DNA from: JACJWR01 sp044326505
GTDB lineage: Bacteria; Actinomycetota; Actinomycetes; S36-B12; UBA10799
DNA length: 20,206 nucleotides
Assembly: GCA_044326505.1 (NCBI GenBank)
Contig: JBIRBF010000026.1
Location: 1-20,206 of the forward strand
Direction of reading: 5' to 3'
The notes beneath the pieces are model-generated. The model made no database searches and was not told the origin of the DNA. It saw nothing but the letters and a program-made list of their open reading frames with translations. The position numbers and the translations under genes were made by a program. Shown here piece by piece: positions 14,683 to 20,206 of this stretch. Numbering within the stretch: the first letter of the stretch is position 1; each line of letters begins with the position of its first letter.

Positions 14683-16478
14683 TGGGCTCCTCCCTTGCTG
14701 GCCGCAGCCTGCGCCTTACGCGTTGCGAACTCGGTCTCCAGGGCGGCGTCCGTGATCGATGACAGGTCGAACGGCGCCGGCAGGAGCAGTTCGGTGTTGC
14801 GATCCAGCGGCGAGCCGCGCCGCATGAGCGGATCCGCGGACCAGTCGTTGGAGGCGAGCTCGCGACTCAGCGAGGCCAGACCCACCTGCGAGAAGTCGCC
14901 CGGCGTCCAGGTGGGCGCCGAGGCGTGATCCAGCACGACGCAGAAGATCGACATCGTGCCGTCCTTGTTATCCACCAGCTCGACCACCTGCGCCTGCTGC
15001 GGGTAGTCGATGCAGGAGGCCGTGGTGATCTCCCAGAAGCCCCCCACCCCGCCCTTCTTGGGGTGTGCCTGGATGGTGTTGATGTGGGTGTGGCCGTTGA
15101 GCCAGGCCACCAGGTTGGGGTACTGCAGCAGCATGTCCACGAACTCCTCGCCGTGGATCAGCGTCTCGCCCGGGTCGAACACATTGTGCGCGGTGTTCTC
15201 AAGCGTGAGGCTGTTGTGGTGGCTGAGCACGATGGCGAGCTTGCCGTCGCTCTGCGCCTGCTTGAGCTGGCCCTGCAGCCAGTCGAACTGCGACTGCGGG
15301 ACCGCACCGTCGGCGCCGACAACTTGGTTGCAGGTGTCGAGGCCGAACAGGCGCAGCGCCGGACCGACATCGGCCTTCCAGTAGGTCGTCTTGTTATCGA
15401 CGTTCTCCTGCGTGAAGCCATGGCCGACGGGCCCCGGCACGTCGGGGGTGTCCAGGTGCTGCTGCATGAACTCCACGCCGCCGAGCATCTTGCGGGCCGG
15501 GTCGGCGGTGACGGTCTTGAATCCCGGGTTGTTGCCGAATTGCTGGCGCAGGCTGTCGATCAGCCGGGTCGTGGCGCTGATGTCGCTGGCCATGCCGCGG
15601 AACAGGCTCGAGGTGAAGCCGGGGAAGGCGTACCCCTTCTGGCTGCCCGTGGCCAGGTTGCGCACGGAGGAGTCGATCTCGAAGGTGCCGTTGAGCGTCG
15701 TGTCGTGGTTGCCGTAGACGGTGTACCAGGGCGCGGGGCTGCCGGGCGACTTCACGCTGCTGGTGATGACGGCTTCGAGCAGGCCGGGGATGGTCGGGAA
15801 GCCGTAGGTGCCGTAGGGGTCGTTGCTGGGGTCGTCGGGGTGATAGGCGTAGGTGGTCTCGGACCAGGCCTGCGGCCCCTCGTACTTGTCGGGTGCGCCG
15901 CTGTTCGGGGTGACGGACTTGCCGTCGAACAGGTCGATGTACCAGCGCAGCTCCAGGTTGCTGAGCCGGTCGGAGTTGTCGCCGGTGTTGAGCAGTGCCA
16001 GCATCGGAGCACCCGTGATCGGGCTGAGGGCGACATCGTTGAGCGCCTGAATCATGGCGCCCTGGACGTGCACCGACATAGTCTCCTGCGGCCGGCACAC
16101 ACCCGGGAGCAAGGTGAAGTCGAACGCCGCGATCGGGTCCAGCCATGCCGGCGTCTGGGCGTCGATGATGTGGATATCCGACGTGTGGCCGAGGTACGCC
16201 AGCGAACGCCGAGCCGCGACGCGCGCGGCCGCCGGGTCGGCAGCGACCAGGTCCGGCCGGACCACCGTGGCCTCCCCGGGACCGGTGGTCAGCGTGCGGT
16301 AGTTGTTCTTCTGGGCGACCGACCGCTGCAGGATCGTCTGCCGCAGGGTGGTGGGCACATCGGCGGGCGCAGCGGGCTCGGCGAGTGTTCGAGCAAGCGC
16401 ATCCCGCGGCAGCCCGAACGACGCCGCGAGGGCGGCGCTAAGGCCGAGGAACCCTCTGCGTGTCAGTGCTGAAGACAC
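14679..16478 (-). CDS. Tat-exported metallophosphoesterase, PPA1498 (TIGR03767) type
   Basis: A 599-residue protein starting at the GTG at 16478, which has AAGGGAG five bases upstream. It begins with a twin-arginine signal, LTRRGFLGLSAALAASFG, with a likely cleavage after DALA near residue 29. Metallophosphoesterase motifs appear with long inserts between them: HTSDIHIID (D101, H103), NTGDNSD (near 165-170), YGNHDTT (255-261), VLSHHNS (near 418-423) and NGHTHIN (461-467). Long inserts plus a Tat signal are the known marks of this actinobacterial family. It is folded in the cytoplasm, probably with its metals, and then exported. The substrate is unknown. It is the first gene of a three-gene operon, divergent from the GH31 gene. 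Starting further upstream (to 16700) would run through the divergent promoter region and bury the Tat signal. Confidence 0.88.
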   Translation of the reverse strand: MSSALTRRGFLGLSAALAASFGLPRDALARTLAEPAAPADVPTTLRQTILQRSVAQKNNYRTLTTGPGEATVVRPDLVAADPAAARVAARRSLAYLGHTSDIHIIDAQTPAWLDPIAAFDFTLLPGVCRPQETMSVHVQGAMIQALNDVALSPITGAPMLALLNTGDNSDRLSNLELRWYIDLFDGKSVTPNSGAPDKYEGPQAWSETTYAYHPDDPSNDPYGTYGFPTIPGLLEAVITSSVKSPGSPAPWYTVYGNHDTTLNGTFEIDSSVRNLATGSQKGYAFPGFTSSLFRGMASDISATTRLIDSLRQQFGNNPGFKTVTADPARKMLGGVEFMQQHLDTPDVPGPVGHGFTQENVDNKTTYWKADVGPALRLFGLDTCNQVVGADGAVPQSQFDWLQGQLKQAQSDGKLAIVLSHHNSLTLENTAHNVFDPGETLIHGEEFVDMLLQYPNLVAWLNGHTHINTIQAHPKKGGVGGFWEITTASCIDYPQQAQVVELVDNKDGTMSIFCVVLDHASAPTWTPGDFSQVGLASLSRELASNDWSADPLMRRGSPLDRNTELLLPAPFDLSSITDAALETEFATRKAQAAASKGGAQ

Positions 16479-16645
16479 TGTTTCTCCCTTCGAGGGCGCA
16501 TGTGTGCCCATCTCCGAAGACTTGCTATCACAAACGGGGACCGATTGTGCGGCGAATTGACGATGGTCGGCGGCCCTGACCGCCCATTCGTCCGGAATTG
16601 CGAATCGAGTGGCCGCGGACGCCACAAAGCGGTTAGTTGTATGGC
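16479..16645. promoter_or_regulatory. Divergent promoter region between the phosphoesterase operon and GH31 gene
   Basis: This 167-base gap must hold both promoters. It contains an imperfect palindrome at 16494-16509 (GGGCGCAT/GTGTGCCC, 16 bases) close to the phosphoesterase start. TTAGTT at 16633-16638 is a -10-like element whose start point would fall at or next to the GH31 ATG, suggesting a leaderless message, since no ribosome site precedes that ATG. No convincing -35 boxes are seen on either strand. Confidence 0.4.
16484..16490 (-). promoter_or_regulatory. Ribosome binding site that fixes the phosphoesterase start at GTG 16478
   Basis: AAGGGAG on the minus strand, five bases before the GTG. 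The in-frame ATG at 16511 has no such site and would add 11 residues before the Tat signal. Confidence 0.65.
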
Positions 16646-18973
16646 ATGGCCGACGCTGACGTTGCCGCTGACTCCGACGAACCTCGCCGGCACCGTTCAC
16701 CGCTGCGGCGCATCCTGCTGGGAGCCGGGGCCGTGGTCCTGGCGCTCGTGCTCATCGCGGTCGGCTACGTGGGCTACCTCTGGTACCGCGTGCCGCACGA
16801 TCACCTCGACCCGTTGCGCCCGGGGGCCGCCAGCATCGTGGGAGACGCCACCGCGGGCGGGGCCATGCGGGCCGGGCCCTTCACGGTTACGGTCCAGAAC
16901 GACGAGGCCGCCCTGACGGTGGCCGACGAGCGCGGTCGGGTGGTGTGGGCCAGCGATCCTGGACGGGCGTTCGTGGGGGGCAGCGTCGGCGAGGTCTCCT
17001 GGACCGAGAAGTTCGGCTACTTCTGGGCCCGGGTGAGCCGGTCGGCCCGCCTGGTCGAGCAGACCGTCACATCGGCGACTGCCTCCGCCGGCACAGTGCA
17101 GCTCAAGGGCGAGGTGAGCGGGGACGGTGTCACCGCCCCGTACACCCTCACGCTGGCGCCCGTCGCCAAATCTCCCTCCGTCACCGTGCTGGGCATGGAC
17201 CTCAACCTTGGACAGGCCTCCAACGGCCAGACGCCGACGAGCGCACTCGTGACGGCGGGCCGCGGGAAGGACGACCAGGTGTACGGGTTCGGCGAGCAGT
17301 TCCGCGCGTTGAACCTGTCCGGCGCGGTGTTCCCCGTCCTCGTGCAGGAACAGGGCATCGGCCGCGGCGAGCAGCCGATCACCTTCTTGGCCGACATCAG
17401 CAACTGGGGCGGCGGCAACAAGTACACCACCTACGGGGCATGGCCGACCTACGTCACCAGCGCCAACCGCTCGTTCGCGCTGGCCGACGTCGAATCCTCC
17501 GGCGCTTTCGGTGTGGCGGACCTGAGTCGATCCGGGCAGGTCTCCTACGAGTCGTGGGGTCCGCACGTCGTGGCTGAGGCCACAGCGGCGGACACCCCCG
17601 CCGAGCTGGTCAAAGCCCGAGCTGCCGGCGTCACGCGGCCAGCGCTGAGCGCAGCCACCCAGGACGGCGCCGTGCTCGGCCTGCAGGGCGGCACCGCGAG
17701 GGTGCGCGACATCGTCGCCGAGATGCAGGCCGCCGGTGCCAAGATCTCAGGCGTCTGGCTGCAGGACTGGGTGGGCAAGCGGCAGACATCGTTCGGCTCC
17801 CAGCTCTGGTGGACCTGGGAGCTCGACCAGCAGCAGTACCCGGGCTGGGACCAGATGGTGGCCGACTTCGCCGCCCAGGGGATCGAGGTGCTCACCTACG
17901 TCAACCCGTTCTTGGCCGACGCTTCGGAAAAGGGTGTCCCCGGCCTGCGCAACCTGTACGCCGAGGCTGCGGCCCAGGGGTTCCTGGTGAAGAACACCGA
18001 GGGCCAGCCCTACGTCATCGAGACCGTGGGCTTTCCCGTCGGGCTCATGGACCTGACCAACCCGGCGGCCCAGGACTGGTACGCCGCAGTGATCGCGTCA
18101 GACGTGTTCGGCGTCGGCGCAAAGGGCTTCATGGCCGACTTCGGCGAGGCGCTGCCGATGGACGCCGTGGTCTATGCGGGCACGGCGGCCGACCAGCACA
18201 ACAGGTACCCGCAGTTGTGGGCCGATACGGTCCGCAAGGCCTGTGAGCTCGCCGGCCAGCCCGACTGCGCCGCCTTCATGCGCTCGTCCTACCTGGGTAC
18301 CCCGCAGGCGAATGCACTCATGTGGGCCGGCGACCAGATGGTGGACTTCGCCGACCAGGACGGCCTGGCCAGCGTCGTGCTCGGCATGAACGCAGGGGGA
18401 ATCTCCGGTGCGCCGCTGTGGCACAGCGACGTGGGCGGCTATACGAGCGTCAACGCCGTAGTCAAGAACTACGTCCGGCCGCCGAACCTCAACGCCCGCT
18501 GGGCCGAGCTGCAGGCATTCGGCGTGTGGTTGCGCACGCACGAGACCAACCGCCCGCAGGAGAACCAGCAGGTGTACGACACCCCGGAGACGCGGGCCCA
18601 GTTCGCGCGCGCCAGCCAGATCTACGCGGCGCTGCAGCCGTACCGAGCCACGGTGCTGGCCGAGGCGCAGGCCGAAGGCCTCCCGGCCATGCGGCACGGC
18701 TGGCTGGTCTACCCCGGGACCAAGGCGGCCACCGCCGACATGCAGTTCTTCCTCGGTGAGCACCTGCTCATGGCCCCGGTGACCTCGAACGACGCGACGC
18801 AGGTGCCGGTCACCTTCCCCCCGGGAACGTGGATCCATGTCCTCACGGGCGAGACGTTCGAGGGCGATCGGGCGACCGTCGTGCAGGCGCCTATAGGCAC
18901 CCCGGCGGCCTTCGTCAAGCAGGGCGACCCCATCGGCGATCAGATCGTGGCCGCCCTCACGTCCGTGAAGTAG
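16646..18973 (+). CDS. Membrane-anchored GH31 glycosidase, sulfoquinovosidase (YihQ)-like
   Basis: A 775-residue protein from the ATG at 16646 (a TTG at 16637 would add three). Residues 23-47 form one membrane anchor after a basic segment (RRHRSPLRR), so the enzyme faces outward. The body is GH31: an N-terminal beta domain, then the barrel with GVWLQDWVGKRQTSFG (370-384), nucleophile D498 in FMADFGE, acid/base D563 in MWAGDQMVDF, HSDVGGYTS (593-601) and RTHETNRP. These match the E. coli sulfoquinovosidase YihQ almost motif for motif. Recalled YihQ substrate residues Q262, Q288, R301, W304 and Y508 line up with Q347, Q373, Q386, W389 and Y599: all kept except the sulfonate-binding Arg, which is Gln. 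It is therefore an alpha-glycosidase on the sulfoquinovosidase scaffold whose substrate may not be sulfonated. YihQ itself is cytoplasmic; this one is not. Confidence 0.85.
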   Translation: MADADVAADSDEPRRHRSPLRRILLGAGAVVLALVLIAVGYVGYLWYRVPHDHLDPLRPGAASIVGDATAGGAMRAGPFTVTVQNDEAALTVADERGRVVWASDPGRAFVGGSVGEVSWTEKFGYFWARVSRSARLVEQTVTSATASAGTVQLKGEVSGDGVTAPYTLTLAPVAKSPSVTVLGMDLNLGQASNGQTPTSALVTAGRGKDDQVYGFGEQFRALNLSGAVFPVLVQEQGIGRGEQPITFLADISNWGGGNKYTTYGAWPTYVTSANRSFALADVESSGAFGVADLSRSGQVSYESWGPHVVAEATAADTPAELVKARAAGVTRPALSAATQDGAVLGLQGGTARVRDIVAEMQAAGAKISGVWLQDWVGKRQTSFGSQLWWTWELDQQQYPGWDQMVADFAAQGIEVLTYVNPFLADASEKGVPGLRNLYAEAAAQGFLVKNTEGQPYVIETVGFPVGLMDLTNPAAQDWYAAVIASDVFGVGAKGFMADFGEALPMDAVVYAGTAADQHNRYPQLWADTVRKACELAGQPDCAAFMRSSYLGTPQANALMWAGDQMVDFADQDGLASVVLGMNAGGISGAPLWHSDVGGYTSVNAVVKNYVRPPNLNARWAELQAFGVWLRTHETNRPQENQQVYDTPETRAQFARASQIYAALQPYRATVLAEAQAEGLPAMRHGWLVYPGTKAATADMQFFLGEHLLMAPVTSNDATQVPVTFPPGTWIHVLTGETFEGDRATVVQAPIGTPAAFVKQGDPIGDQIVAALTSVK

Positions 18974-18991
18974 GGACGCAGACGCGGCAGC

Positions 18992-20206
18992 TCAGGCGCA
19001 GTGCGCGTCGGCCTGTCGATGGCCCACGGCCAGGTCGAGCGCCTCGCCCAACTGCCGTCCGATGGTGTCGGACTCGAGCAGGAACCCATCGTGGCCGAAG
19101 GACGACTCGATGACGCACAACGGTCCGGCGCTCGGCACGAGGTCGGCGATCTGCTGCTGCAGGTAGAGCGGGTACAGCCGGTCGGAATCGATCCCGGACA
19201 CGACCATCGGCACCGAGATCGACGCCAGCGCGGCCTCCACGCCCCCGCGACCGCGGCCCACGTCGTGGGTGTTCATGGCATCGGTGAGGGTGACGTAGGT
19301 CCCCGGGTCGAACCGCCGACCGATCTTCTGGCCGTGGTGGTCGAGGTAGCTCTGGACTGCATACCGGTGCCCGGCGCCGGCTGAGTAGGCCTCCCCCACA
19401 GAGGTGGCCGCCAGCGGCGCCTCGCCGTCCTGCTCCTTGCGGCCGAAGCGCACGGCGAGCTCCTGCTCGGTCCGATAGCTCAGGTGCGCCACCTGCCGGG
19501 CCACTGCCATGCCTGCCAGCGGGGTCACGCCGCGCTCGGCGTAGTCCCCGCCGTGCCAATCGGGGTCATTGGCGATTATCTGGATCTGGGCGGTCTGCAG
19601 CCCGATCTGGTCGGCCGTGGCGAAGGCCGAGGTCGCCGACACCCAGGCCGCCTCGACCCGGTCGGGGTAGAGCAGGCACCACTCCAGCGCCCGCATGCCG
19701 CCCATCGACCCGCCGGCCACGAGGGCGAACCGCTCGATCCCCAGATAGTCGGCGAGCAGCGCCTCTACCCGGACCTGGTCGCGAATGGTGACGCGCGGGA
19801 ATCGCGAGCCGAAAGCGCGGCCATCCGGCGCGATCGACGAGGGTCCGGTGGTGCCCTGGCAACCACCCAACACATTGCTGGACACGACGAACCAGCGATC
19901 CGTGTCGATCGCTTTGCCAGGTCCGACGACCGAGTCCCACCAGCCGGGCGAGGCGTGCGCCGCATCGGCGTCACCCACAGCGTGGGCATCGCCGGTCAGG
20001 GCATGCAGCACCAGGACGGCATTGTCCCCAGCCCGATTGAGGGTGCCGTAGGTCTCGTAGGCGACCGTGACCTCCGGCAGGTGACCCCCGAGCTCGAGGT
20101 CGAGCGCCCCCAGGTGCGTGTATCGACGACCGGGCACGCCGGCCCGCCGCCACACCCGTGGAGGTGCCGCGGCGGCGCCGGCGCCCGTCGCCATCAGCCC
20201 GATCAT
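18992..20206 (-). CDS. metX: Homoserine O-acetyltransferase MetX
   Basis: The visible part is 404 residues, with an ATG exactly at the window edge (20206) and another at 20194; the true start could be either or lie beyond the edge. It is an alpha/beta hydrolase of the MetX family: VAYETYGTLN, NVLGGCQGTTGPSS near 111-124, nucleophile elbow GGSMGGM with S167, DSDRLYP with the catalytic Asp near 342, and FGHDGFL with H372. The enzyme transfers acetyl from acetyl-CoA to homoserine, the committed step of methionine synthesis by sulfhydrylation in actinobacteria. Some family members use succinyl-CoA; the distinction cannot be made reliably by eye. In many actinomycetes metY lies just upstream, which here would be outside the window. 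It ends 18 bases from the convergent GH31 gene; I see no clear terminator in that gap. Confidence 0.93.
   Translation of the reverse strand: MIGLMATGAGAAAAPPRVWRRAGVPGRRYTHLGALDLELGGHLPEVTVAYETYGTLNRAGDNAVLVLHALTGDAHAVGDADAAHASPGWWDSVVGPGKAIDTDRWFVVSSNVLGGCQGTTGPSSIAPDGRAFGSRFPRVTIRDQVRVEALLADYLGIERFALVAGGSMGGMRALEWCLLYPDRVEAAWVSATSAFATADQIGLQTAQIQIIANDPDWHGGDYAERGVTPLAGMAVARQVAHLSYRTEQELAVRFGRKEQDGEAPLAATSVGEAYSAGAGHRYAVQSYLDHHGQKIGRRFDPGTYVTLTDAMNTHDVGRGRGGVEAALASISVPMVVSGIDSDRLYPLYLQQQIADLVPSAGPLCVIESSFGHDGFLLESDTIGRQLGEALDLAVGHRQADAHCA

Noticed and set aside
14925..16472. Open frame of 515 codons on the plus strand, antisense to the Tat phosphoesterase
   Set aside because: It lies wholly opposite a gene with clear motifs, has Arg/Val/Gly-rich composition with no recognisable domain, and is a usual by-product of high GC content.
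16479..16700. N-terminal extension of the Tat phosphoesterase
   Set aside because: It would bury the twin-arginine signal about 80 residues in and overlap the divergent GH31 gene; the GTG at 16478 has a strong ribosome site.
18957..18968. Palindrome TCACG-TC-CGTGA at the end of the GH31 gene
   Set aside because: Only 5-bp arms inside coding sequence, no T-tail; expected by chance at this GC content.
1..20206. Mobile elements, CRISPR, tRNA, rRNA, phage or defence genes
   Set aside because: I found no repeats, transposase or integrase motifs, cloverleaf-like sequence or defence domains; gene order and composition look like stable core chromosome.

Overview
The window is a gene-dense, GC-rich stretch of chromosome. 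It most resembles a member of the Actinomycetota (mycolic-acid or related actinomycete lineages). Grounds: GTG starts, ATGA/TGATG gene overlaps, a MenJ-type geranylgeranyl reductase, a tuberculostearic-type 10-methyl fatty acid gene pair (tmsA/tmsB, also called bfaA/bfaB), a Tat-exported metallophosphoesterase of the PPA1498 type, and the ATP-grasp / alpha-E / transglutaminase triad in mycobacterial order. I see no tRNA, rRNA, CRISPR array, insertion sequence, phage gene or attachment site. Gaps between genes are short; the longest is about 167 bases.

Layout. (1) 2-823 (+): 3' end of a menaquinone/geranylgeranyl reductase, cut by the window edge, convergent with a CDF metal transporter (840-1934, -). 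(2) 1996-5062 (+): PAC2-family protein, DUF1990 protein, and a membrane-anchored, cysteine-rich metallophosphoesterase. (3) 5045-9241 (-): tmsA, tmsB and an MFS transporter, tightly coupled; the MFS and phosphoesterase genes overlap tail to tail inside a perfect 12-bp inverted repeat. (4) 9371-12806 (+): circularly permuted ATP-grasp ligase, alpha-E protein and transglutaminase, all overlapping, convergent with a TetR regulator (12781-13425, -). (5) 13550-16478 (-): Tat-exported metallophosphoesterase, small lipoprotein and polytopic membrane protein, with two 4-base overlaps and a hairpin terminator at the end. (6) 16646-18973 (+): membrane-anchored GH31 glycosidase of the sulfoquinovosidase type, divergent from block 5. 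(7) 18992-20206 (-): metX, homoserine O-acetyltransferase, reaching the window edge.

Much of the window concerns the cell envelope: lipid-tail modification (menJ, tmsAB), exported phosphoesterases, a lipoprotein with a membrane partner, and a surface glycosidase. The points most worth a second look are: the GH31 enzyme, which keeps the sulfoquinovosidase scaffold but has Gln where the sulfonate-binding Arg is expected; the palindrome that ends two convergent genes at once and gives both proteins a similar C-terminus; the MFS transporter coupled to tmsAB; and the exported phosphoesterase-lipoprotein-membrane protein operon of unknown purpose. Family assignments come from reading motifs by eye and from memory of homologues; no searches were run.
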